Made by a program: the position numbers and the translations under genes
The notes under the pieces: generated by a model
What the model was told of the DNA's origin: nothing
Database searches by the model: none
Seen by the model: the letters and a program-made list of their open reading frames with translations, nothing else
Source of the DNA: SAR324 cluster bacterium
Lineage (GTDB): Bacteria > SAR324 > NAC60-12
Assembly: GCA_022448705.1 (NCBI GenBank)
Contig: JAKUUF010000077.1
Coordinates: 1 to 7,209, forward strand
Length of the DNA stretch: 7,209 bases
Direction: 5' to 3'
Part shown: positions 1 through 5,489 of the stretch, in pieces
Layout: each line of letters starts with the position of its first letter
Numbering within the stretch: the first letter of the stretch is position 1

Positions 1-121
1 GGATTGTTCTCCCTCACAAAAAATCTTTTCATTCCTGCGTTGAATACTTGACTTGTAAACTTTTAGGTGTTACGTCTTAACTACTGCAGAACCATAGATT
101 TTAAGAGCAAATACACCATTG

Positions 122-282
122 GTGAAAAGATGGGATAAATTTTTTATATCATTTTAATTTCATTTGTTTGCCTCACAATTAATTCCTGTGCAGAAATTGA
201 CAGATCATCGGAGTCTGCGAATTCTTACCTTCCAGAACAAATATGGTCTTCAGCCTATGATATTTTAGTTGGAACTGCACGG
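122..282 (+). pseudogene. Disrupted lipoprotein signal peptide and N-terminus of the SBBP gene
   Basis: In the frame of the SBBP gene, codons from 139 encode a hydrophobic stretch (F-Y-I-I-L-I-S-F-V-C-L-T-I) ending in I-N-S-C, with the Cys codon at 187-189 and then A-E-I-D. This looks like a loose spirochaete lipobox. The open frame then runs without a stop into the ATG at 283. Upstream there is ATG (130), GGA, then TAA (136-138). Two single events would restore a normal lipoprotein start. One is TAA to a sense codon such as AAA, with ATG 130 as start and GGTG at 121-124. The other is one extra T in the T-run at 140-145, joining a GTG start at 122 (M-K-R-W-D-K-F-F) to the signal. This could be real inactivation, slippage-based phase variation, or a sequencing error. 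Confidence 0.5.
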
Positions 283-909
283 ATGCCTTCCGACAATTTA
301 TTTGCACCTGATCAAACCTTGACCGAGATAAGCCGAAATTCCACTCCTACAAACAATAATATATTTCTTGTGAAGCAGAATTCCTCTGGAAGCAGAGAGT
401 GGATAATAGATTTGGGAATATCAGATGAGGAATCAGGAATTTCAATGACATTCGATTCTTTCGATAATGTCTATATAACTGAATACGCAAGAAATGGTCT
501 TGAAGGTAATAAGAACTCAGGAGATTTTACAGTATTTCTTGTCAAGTACAATTCCTCTGGAACCAGAGAGTGGATTAAAAAGTTGGGTAAGTCTGAAGTT
601 GAATATGGAGCCAGACTGATTGTGGACTCTTCTGATAACATCTATGTAACCGGATTTTCCAGTGAATTTGAATCAGACAATGAATTTGGACCTCGGAATA
701 CTTTGATGGCGAAATACGATACCTCCGGAAACAGAGAATGGACAAAAGCCCTGGGTTCAACTTTAACTGATTTTGCATGGGATGTAACTGTTGACTCTAA
801 GGACAACATCTACGTAACAGGGTTTTCGGAGAACAGCTTTGCGCAAAACTCTGGCTGGCAGGATGATATTCTTCTGATGAAATTCAACACAGACGGCATT
901 AAACTTTAA
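283..909 (+). CDS. SBBP (beta-propeller) repeat protein, short; N-terminus uncertain
   Basis: The 208-residue product has about three tandem units of roughly 55 residues (residues 28-84, 85-140, 141-195) plus a short tail beginning a fourth. Each unit carries F-L-V-K-x-N-S-S-G-x-R-E-W, then D-x-x-D-N-[IV]-Y-[VI]-T, the signature of SBBP/seven-bladed-propeller-like repeats common in leptospiral lipoproteins. Units one and two also match at DNA level (around 381-405 and 551-575). Three units are too few for a closed propeller, so the protein may be truncated, oligomeric or decayed. GGAA at 271-274 could serve the ATG at 283. However, the reading frame stays open upstream to 139 and encodes a lipoprotein-like signal peptide, so the original start was probably near 122-130 (see the next entry). 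No partner is evident. The repeat family is secure; function, and whether the gene is intact, are not. Confidence 0.75.
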   Translation: MPSDNLFAPDQTLTEISRNSTPTNNNIFLVKQNSSGSREWIIDLGISDEESGISMTFDSFDNVYITEYARNGLEGNKNSGDFTVFLVKYNSSGTREWIKKLGKSEVEYGARLIVDSSDNIYVTGFSSEFESDNEFGPRNTLMAKYDTSGNREWTKALGSTLTDFAWDVTVDSKDNIYVTGFSENSFAQNSGWQDDILLMKFNTDGIKL

Positions 910-953
910 AAGATTCACACCCATCTGCTTTGCATAAGGCCATCTCCCTATAT

Positions 954-983
954 ACATTTGAATGTCTGAATATTGAACATTCA
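954..983. repeat. Inverted repeats upstream of the first MORN gene
   Basis: ACATT-TG-AATGT (954-965) is a perfect short palindrome. TGAATGT (959-965) also pairs with ACATTCA (977-983) across 11 bases. The element lies about 50 bases before the start at 1035. It could be an operator or an SBBP-side transcript end, but no T-run follows it. Arms this short arise often by chance. Confidence 0.25.
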
Positions 984-1034
984 CTCAATTCACAAACACT
1001 TTTCTCTTAAGATGCAGGTCGAAAAAGGTAAAAA

Positions 1035-1538
1035 ATGTCAGATAATCATGAAATGGAATTTGTAGCAGGAGTAGGCTGGTATGAAGGGGAGTACAAAAAT
1101 GGGAAATTTGATGGAAAGGGGTCATTCACTTTTTCAGACGGCAGAAGGTATGAAGGCCAATTTAAAAATGGTGAAAAACATGGCAAAGGAACATTCACTT
1201 TTCCTGATGGAAGAAAATATGTAGGTGAATGGGAAAATGGGAAAAGGAATGGTCAAGGTACGGTCACTTCTACTGATGGTTTCAGGTATGTTGGAGAATT
1301 CAAGGACGGCAAATGGGATGGCAGGGGGACCTTCACTGCTTCAGATGGTATGAAGTATGTGGGTGAATTCAAGCATGGGAAGAATCATGGATATGGAACT
1401 CTGATTTTTCCTGACGGTGAAATGTGGGATGGTGAATTCAGAGAAGATAAGCCCTGGAATACAACTCATCATGACAAAGATGGAAACATCTTTGGAAAAT
1501 ATGTTGACGGTAAGTGGCATAGTGCGGAGCCAAACTGA
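1035..1538 (+). CDS. MORN repeat protein, no signal peptide (cytoplasmic)
   Basis: The 167-residue protein has five consecutive 23-residue MORN repeats at residues 16-38, 39-61, 62-84, 85-107 and 108-130. They follow Y-x-G-E-[FW]-K-x-G-K-x-x-G-x-G-T-[FV]-T-x-x-D-G. A C-terminal cap at 131-167 contains G-E-F-R-E-D-K-P-W-N-T-T. MORN repeats form elongated beta-hairpin sheets that act as scaffolds or dimerisation surfaces; in eukaryotes they are linked to membranes and cytoskeleton, and bacterial roles are mostly unknown. AAGG at 1025-1028, six bases before the ATG, supports the start. The first 15 residues are polar, so the product should stay in the cytoplasm, unlike its four neighbours. Its TGA overlaps the ATG of a 50-codon gene, suggesting translational coupling. 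Confidence 0.9.
   Translation: MSDNHEMEFVAGVGWYEGEYKNGKFDGKGSFTFSDGRRYEGQFKNGEKHGKGTFTFPDGRKYVGEWENGKRNGQGTVTSTDGFRYVGEFKDGKWDGRGTFTASDGMKYVGEFKHGKNHGYGTLIFPDGEMWDGEFREDKPWNTTHHDKDGNIFGKYVDGKWHSAEPN
1526..1529 (+). promoter_or_regulatory. Shine-Dalgarno for the coupled small gene
   Basis: GGAG lies inside the end of the MORN gene, eight bases before the ATG at 1538. That spacing is normal and is the main support for translation of the 50-codon gene. Confidence 0.5.
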
Positions 1539-1690
1539 TGAAAAGTAATATCAAGACAGTTTGCGGATTGGAAAAGTATGAGGAGCTTTCCAAAAGAAAA
1601 GGTTTTTTCAACAGGGTTCGTTTTTACTGGTTTGTTCTGTTTGCATCAATAAGGGATTTTTGTAAAAAAAACAGTATCAAGGAGGAATAG
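1538..1690 (+). CDS. Small hypothetical protein (50 aa), coupled to the upstream MORN gene
   Basis: This 50-codon frame starts at an ATG overlapping the MORN stop (TGATG, 1536-1540) and ends at TAG 1688-1690. I do not recognise the family. The N-terminal half is charged, with K-Y-E-E-L-S-K-R-K-G near residues 13-22. A short very hydrophobic stretch, F-Y-W-F-V-L-F-A-S-I (residues 29-38), follows N-R-V-R. The C-terminus is basic then acidic (C-K-K-N-S-I-K-E-E). There are two cysteines, at 9 and 42. The hydrophobic stretch is short for a transmembrane helix and fits an amphipathic or membrane-associated helix better. The stop/start overlap and GGAG at 1526-1529 suggest coupled translation and a possible partner role with the cytoplasmic MORN scaffold. 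The main alternative is a chance open frame. Confidence 0.5.
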   Translation: MKSNIKTVCGLEKYEELSKRKGFFNRVRFYWFVLFASIRDFCKKNSIKEE

Positions 1691-1771
1691 TCTGGTAAGC
1701 ACGGCAATATTTCAATTGTACCTAAATTTTTCTTTAATCCTTTTAATACTTGACTGATTTAAGGGAATGTT

Positions 1772-2176
1772 ATGAACAAAATTCTAATTGCAATTCAGAT
1801 TATACTGATCGTATTCCTTGCAGGATGCGGGGATAAAAGTGAGTATGTCGGCGACCTTAAAAATGAATTGCCTGATGGAAAAGGAATCATGACTTATGAA
1901 GATGGATCTACATATGATGGTGAATGGAAGGAGGGACAAAGATATGGCAAGGGCACCTTAACTTATGAAGACGGAGCAAAGTATGAAGGCGAGTGGAAAG
2001 ATGGAGAAATGGATGGAACTGGAACATTCACTTGGTCCAATGGAGACAAGTATGAAGGTGATTGGAAAAATGGGAAAAAGAATGGGCAGGGAACGATTTT
2101 TTATCAGGATGGAAGCAAACTGGAAGGAGAATTCAGAGACGACAGTCCCTGGGATACAACGCTTTACGACAAATAA
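1772..2176 (+). CDS. MORN repeat lipoprotein with a shortened C-terminus
   Basis: The 134-residue protein begins with M-N-K, a hydrophobic core and the lipobox L-A-G-C, so Cys19 is the expected lipidation site after signal peptidase II cleavage. Four 23-residue MORN repeats follow at residues 25-47, 48-70, 71-93 and 94-116. A partial C-terminal cap (117-134) has G-E-F-R-D-D-S-P-W-D-T-T. The start is supported by AAGGGA at 1761-1766, five bases upstream. The cap stops after Y-D-K, whereas the four paralogues here continue for about 14 to 19 residues. Codons just past the TAA still show F, K and Y at matching positions, which hints that an in-frame nonsense change shortened it. It is probably anchored to the inner or outer membrane as a scaffold; no substrate or partner can be named. 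Confidence 0.9.
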   Translation: MNKILIAIQIILIVFLAGCGDKSEYVGDLKNELPDGKGIMTYEDGSTYDGEWKEGQRYGKGTLTYEDGAKYEGEWKDGEMDGTGTFTWSNGDKYEGDWKNGKKNGQGTIFYQDGSKLEGEFRDDSPWDTTLYDK

Positions 2177-2290
2177 GACAGATATTTTTTTAAGTATTAT
2201 ACCTTAAATTTTCCCTAAAAAATCTTTTTATCCGCAAAGATTGTAAATAAGTTTCAGACAATCAAATGTGCCGGGCTATCAAGAATCTAT

Positions 2291-2881
2291 ATGAGATATT
2301 TCCTCCTCCTCATCTCACTGATTCTACTGACATCCACTCTTTTTTTTCAGGAAATTGGGATCCTTTACAGATTTAGTACTGGGGATAAAATTTATGAGTG
2401 GAAGCATTATGGGAATCAGGAAAAGGATCCTAAATTCATGGGAGAGCTAAAAGATGGTAGGCCTGATGGATTTGGAATTGAGATTAACCCGGACGGATTT
2501 ATATACAAGGGAAAATTCAGGGAGGGAAAATGGGATGGTGAAGGAACACATTTTTATCCTGATGGCAGAAAGTTTATAGGAACTTGGAAAAATGGTTTGA
2601 GAGATGGCCATGGCACCTATATTTCCTCAGAAGGGAGAGAAATATATGCCGGATGGTACAGGCAGGGGAAAAGACATGGTCAGGGGGTGCAAACTTTTTC
2701 AGACGGAAGAAAGTATGTTGGTGAATGGAAGGACGGAATGAGAGATGGCCAGGGTACATTCACTTTTCCTGATGGATACAGGTTTTCCGGAGAATGGAAG
2801 AAAGATGTAAGATGGAATGGAACTGTATTCGACATCAACGGAGAAATTGTTGGAAAGATTTTGGAAGGAGCAGAACGTTAA
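2291..2881 (+). CDS. MORN repeat protein with N-terminal signal or anchor
   Basis: The 196-residue protein has an N-terminal hydrophobic segment (about residues 3-19) after M-R. Next comes Q-E-I-G-I-L-Y-R-F, matching Q-Q-T-G-I-L-F-Q-W in the following gene. Five MORN repeats occupy residues 49-71, 72-94, 95-118 (24 residues), 119-141 and 142-164, and the cap is at 165-196 with R-W-N-G-T. Where the next two exported paralogues have L-F-A-Q at the likely signal peptidase I site, this one has L-F-F-Q. The usual -1 alanine is therefore missing, and the segment may remain as a membrane anchor. No clear Shine-Dalgarno precedes the ATG; I kept this start because it yields a complete signal sequence. 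The stop is 31 bp before the next MORN start, so the two are probably co-transcribed. Confidence 0.85.
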   Translation: MRYFLLLISLILLTSTLFFQEIGILYRFSTGDKIYEWKHYGNQEKDPKFMGELKDGRPDGFGIEINPDGFIYKGKFREGKWDGEGTHFYPDGRKFIGTWKNGLRDGHGTYISSEGREIYAGWYRQGKRHGQGVQTFSDGRKYVGEWKDGMRDGQGTFTFPDGYRFSGEWKKDVRWNGTVFDINGEIVGKILEGAER

Positions 2882-2898
2882 AAGCCTCAAACTTCTGC

Positions 2899-2903
2899 AA
2901 GGG
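2899..2903 (+). promoter_or_regulatory. Shine-Dalgarno deciding the start of the 12-repeat MORN gene
   Basis: AAGGG ends nine bases before the ATG at 2913. It selects this start over the in-frame ATG at 2817, which lies inside the preceding gene and would bury the signal peptide 32 residues from the N-terminus. Confidence 0.55.
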
Positions 2904-2912
2904 CATGACTCT

Positions 2913-3989
2913 ATGAGAAACTGTCTTTTTCCTTTATCCTGCCTGATTTTCAGCTCAGCCCTGTTTGCGCAGCAAACCGGGATATTATTCCAATGGGAAA
3001 CTTCTTCAGGGAAAATATGGAAAACATTTGGAGAAGAAGCAGCGCAGCTGAAATACGAAGGTGAAATAAAAAATGGCGAACCTGAAGGATTGGGGGTCTC
3101 TTCATTACATGGCACGACTTTTATTGGCAAATGGAAGGAAGGCAAAAAACATGGTCGGGGAACATACACTTCATCTTTTGGATTAAGGTATACAGGAGAA
3201 TTCAAGCAGGGTAAGAGAGACGGAAAAGGAACTTTGACAACTCCTGATGGGGAAAAGTATGTAGGTGAATTCAAGGATGGTAAGAAGGATGGACAGGGAA
3301 TATTTACTACACCAGATGGAGAAAAGTATGTAGGTGAATTCAGGCAGGATAAATTTCATGGTCAGGGGACATATACCTGGTCAAATGGGACACAGTATAT
3401 AGGTGTATTCAAAAAAGGACTTCAAAGCGGACAGGGGACATTAACATATGGAAAAGGAAAATTAGAAGGTGACAGGTATGAAGGTGAGTTCAAGGAGGGT
3501 AGAAAACATGGCCAGGGTATCTACATTTCTTCTGATGGCAGGAAATATACCGGGGAATGGATTGAAAGCAAAAATGATGTTCAGGTAAAACTAATTCTTG
3601 ATGATGGAGATGAGTATTCCGGTGGATGGAAAGAAGGGAAACTGCATGGTCAGGGGATATACTCTTTCTCTGATGGAGGCATGTACGAAGGCGGTTTCAA
3701 AGATGGCAAAAGACATGGCCAGGGAACCAATACATGGCCGGATGGAAATAAATATGTTGGAGAATGGAAGTATGGCAAGAGCCATGGACATGGTGTTTTC
3801 TCATGGGCAGATGGAGAAAGCTACTCAGGTGAGTGGAAAGACGGCAAATATGATGGCTACGGAACATACACTTTAGCTGATGGCAGAAAAGGAGTGGGTG
3901 AGTTCAGAAATGATAAACCTTGGAACATCACGAATTATGACAGTTTTGGACATGTTACAGGCAGCTGGGTTGAAGGAGAAAAACAGTAA
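2913..3989 (+). CDS. Exported MORN repeat protein, 12 repeats
   Basis: The 358-residue protein starts with a Sec-type signal peptide: M-R-N, a hydrophobic core, and probable cleavage at L-F-A / Q-Q near residue 19. A linker to residue 47 follows, then twelve MORN repeats (residues 48-326) and a 32-residue cap (327-358) with K-P-W-N-I-T. Repeat 6 (162-188) is lengthened to 27 residues by a segment ending K-L-E-G-D-R. Repeat 8 (212-234) has lost three consensus glycines (now S219, V223, V225). Part of repeats 3-5 is a recent 69-bp duplication. The expected product is an elongated periplasmic or secreted scaffold. The nearest relative here is the gene at 4581, which shares the signal region, the long variant repeat, the cap and similarity past the stop. 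The frame extends back to 2817, but that start overlaps the previous gene and is rejected. Confidence 0.9.
   Translation: MRNCLFPLSCLIFSSALFAQQTGILFQWETSSGKIWKTFGEEAAQLKYEGEIKNGEPEGLGVSSLHGTTFIGKWKEGKKHGRGTYTSSFGLRYTGEFKQGKRDGKGTLTTPDGEKYVGEFKDGKKDGQGIFTTPDGEKYVGEFRQDKFHGQGTYTWSNGTQYIGVFKKGLQSGQGTLTYGKGKLEGDRYEGEFKEGRKHGQGIYISSDGRKYTGEWIESKNDVQVKLILDDGDEYSGGWKEGKLHGQGIYSFSDGGMYEGGFKDGKRHGQGTNTWPDGNKYVGEWKYGKSHGHGVFSWADGESYSGEWKDGKYDGYGTYTLADGRKGVGEFRNDKPWNITNYDSFGHVTGSWVEGEKQ
3243..3345 (+). repeat. 69-bp near-identical tandem repeat inside the MORN tract
   Basis: Bases 3252-3273 and 3321-3342 are identical over 22 bases, exactly 69 bp (23 codons) apart. Both encode E-K-Y-V-G-E-F after P-D-G. 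Other repeats in the gene have diverged more at DNA level, so this is probably the newest duplication and a site where slippage or recombination could change repeat number. Confidence 0.6.
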
Positions 3990-4060
3990 TGATTGAAAAT
4001 ACCAAATTATTATGAAGACAAATTAGTAAATTTATACTGGAGCTTGGAAAACTCAGAAGA

Positions 4061-4411
4061 TCAGCCAGTCAGTTCATTTGTTCCTGCATAAAGTATAACC
4101 AGAAGAGTGCATCCCGTTTTTGAGTAAGATGAGTGCTTAGTTCCTTTTTCAAATTTAATGTAATCACCTTTTTTGAAAACTTTTCCGTCATCATCAATCA
4201 ATTCTCCATCAATCACATAAAACTCTTCATATCCTTTATGTTTATGTAAACTTGAGGAACTTTCCGGTTCAAACTGCACAATAAAAACTTCATGTTCAAG
4301 CTTCTCATCTTTACTTAATGGCAACCATTTTAAATCACTGGAAACTGTTCCATATCGATTATATGGCGAAAAGTATTCATGTTTGGTTTCAATTATCCTT
4401 CGTCTTTCCAT
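4061..4411 (-). CDS. Cupin-domain protein, ChrR-like
   Basis: This 116-residue protein is a single small cupin barrel. The first metal-binding motif reads L-H-K-H-K-G-Y-E-E-F-Y-V-I-D-G, giving probable ligands H56, H58 and E62. The second motif has G-D-Y, then E-K-G-T-K-H-S with H93, followed by G-C-T-L-L-V-I-L-Y. The H-x-H-x-G-x-E-E pattern and the closing G-C-T-[IL]-L-V strand resemble the cupin domain of ChrR, the zinc-binding anti-sigma factor for singlet-oxygen stress, and related stand-alone cupins. The ChrR N-terminal anti-sigma domain is absent, so this is a free metal-binding cupin, either an enzyme or a sensor. AGGGG on the minus strand (4416-4420) sits four bases before the ATG. 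It converges on the 12-repeat MORN gene and diverges from the next one, with no evident functional link to either. Confidence 0.88.
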   Translation of the reverse strand: MERRRIIETKHEYFSPYNRYGTVSSDLKWLPLSKDEKLEHEVFIVQFEPESSSSLHKHKGYEEFYVIDGELIDDDGKVFKKGDYIKFEKGTKHSSYSKTGCTLLVILYAGTNELTG

Positions 4412-4464
4412 AAAGCCCCTAATTTGATTTATAACACTGTAAAAAATTCCTATTTCTCAATGCT

Positions 4465-4502
4465 AATGGTATTTGAAACACCATTCGAAGGGAAAATCCC
4501 TT
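4465..4502. repeat. Two adjacent hairpins between the cupin and MORN genes
   Basis: AATGGT (4465-4470) pairs with ACCATT (4480-4485) across nine bases. Immediately after, AAGGGA (4488-4493) pairs with TCCCTT (4497-4502) across AAA. The pair lies in the divergent intergenic region, 54 bases from the cupin start and about 80 from the MORN start. It could be operator sites for one or both genes, or structure in the MORN 5' leader. Confidence 0.4.
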
Positions 4503-4570
4503 GCAGACTGCATGATTCTTGTAATACACCCCATGATGTTATATGTTAGCCATTCAAAAACCAACATATC

Positions 4571-4574
4571 AGGA
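4571..4574 (+). promoter_or_regulatory. Shine-Dalgarno deciding the start of the 10-repeat MORN gene
   Basis: AGGA lies six bases before the ATG at 4581. It favours this start over the in-frame ATG at 4473, which would add 36 residues with no signal-like character ahead of the signal peptide. Confidence 0.55.
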
Positions 4575-4580
4575 AATACT

Positions 4581-5489
4581 ATGAAAAATATTTCACTAAT
4601 CTTGATTGTTCTCTTATTATTCACTTTCCCTCTTTTTGCTCAGACAAAGAGGTCAAATTTCATGTACCAATGGAAAAATGGTTCTAAGTATTTTGGTGAG
4701 TGGGAAAATGGCACAATGCACGGAGAGGGTACTTACACATTTGGAATCGGGAAAGGGGAAGGAGACAGATATGTCGGAGAATACAGGAATGGAATTAGAA
4801 GTGGAAAAGGAATTTATACTTGGTCTAACGGCGAAAGGTATGTTGGAGATTTCAAGAATGATGTGCCTGAAGGCCAGGGAACCTATAAATTCTTAGATGG
4901 AAGAATATATACGGGAGAGTGGAAGAATGGTAATAAGGAAGGTCGGGGAATATACACTTACCCTAATGGTTCAAAGTTCACAGGTGAATGGAAGAATGAC
5001 AGAAGAAATGGTCAGGGTACTTTTACATGGAAAAATGGTGATAAATATGTGGGAAACTGGAAAGATGGGAAAAAGGAGGGTTTAGGAATTTACATTTTCA
5101 GCAGCGGTTCCAGGTACACCGGCGAGTGGAAGGAAGGCATGAGAAACGGCCAGGGCTCTTTCACTTGGTTCAGTGGTGAGAAGTATGTAGGAAAATGGAG
5201 GGATGGCGTGAGTAATGGTCATGGTATCTTCAGCTGGACTGGTAATGAAAAATATGAGGGAGAATGGAAGGATGGAAAAATGGATGGGTATGGGTTTATT
5301 AATTTTTCTGATGGAATCAACTATGAAGGAGAGTGGAAAGATGGGACACGTCATGGCGAAGGCACATTCACATCCTCCGATGGAAGCAAATGGGTAGGCG
5401 AGTTTAAAAATGACAGGATTTGGAACATAACCAGTTTCGACAGTTCAGGAAAAGTTATTGAGAAGTGGTTTCATGGAGTAAAACAGTGA
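4581..5489 (+). CDS. Exported MORN repeat protein, 10 repeats
   Basis: The 302-residue protein has a classic signal peptide: M-K-N, a long hydrophobic core, and cleavage at P-L-F-A / Q-T near residue 20. Ten MORN repeats follow at residues 37-63, 64-86, 87-109, 110-132, 133-155, 156-178, 179-201, 202-224, 225-247 and 248-270. A 32-residue cap (271-302) has R-I-W-N-I-T. Repeat 1 is the 27-residue variant ending K-G-E-G-D-R, matching repeat 6 of the gene at 2913. The MORN repeats account for about three quarters of the protein and no catalytic domain is fused, so an extracytoplasmic scaffold or binding role is the best inference. It diverges from the cupin gene and appears to have its own promoter region. 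A TTGTAA / TATATG pair near 4515-4540 is a weak promoter candidate. Confidence 0.92.
   Translation: MKNISLILIVLLLFTFPLFAQTKRSNFMYQWKNGSKYFGEWENGTMHGEGTYTFGIGKGEGDRYVGEYRNGIRSGKGIYTWSNGERYVGDFKNDVPEGQGTYKFLDGRIYTGEWKNGNKEGRGIYTYPNGSKFTGEWKNDRRNGQGTFTWKNGDKYVGNWKDGKKEGLGIYIFSSGSRYTGEWKEGMRNGQGSFTWFSGEKYVGKWRDGVSNGHGIFSWTGNEKYEGEWKDGKMDGYGFINFSDGINYEGEWKDGTRHGEGTFTSSDGSKWVGEFKNDRIWNITSFDSSGKVIEKWFHGVKQ

Noticed and set aside
43..53. AATACTTGACT repeated at 1745-1755, as a shared promoter or regulator site
   Set aside because: An 11-base match is expected several times by chance in a window this size, and the positions relative to the starts differ.
2817..2912. Upstream extension of the 12-repeat MORN gene
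   Set aside because: It overlaps the preceding gene and would displace a clear signal peptide; AAGGG before 2913 fits better.
2699..3274. 191-codon open frame on the minus strand
   Set aside because: It is antisense across the end of one MORN gene and the start of the next, mirrors the MORN repeat periodicity and has no recognisable protein features.
3598..3876. Methionine-rich open frame in another frame of the 12-repeat MORN gene, with similar ones at 1965-2207, 4606-4896, 4897-5085 and 5215-5397
   Set aside because: The recurrent GATGG of D-G codons creates periodic ATGs in the shifted frame. The pattern recurs in several MORN genes and is a by-product of the repeat.
4473..4580. Upstream extension of the 10-repeat MORN gene
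   Set aside because: It places 36 non-signal residues before a classic signal peptide, and AGGA before 4581 marks the start. The stretch also contains the intergenic hairpin.
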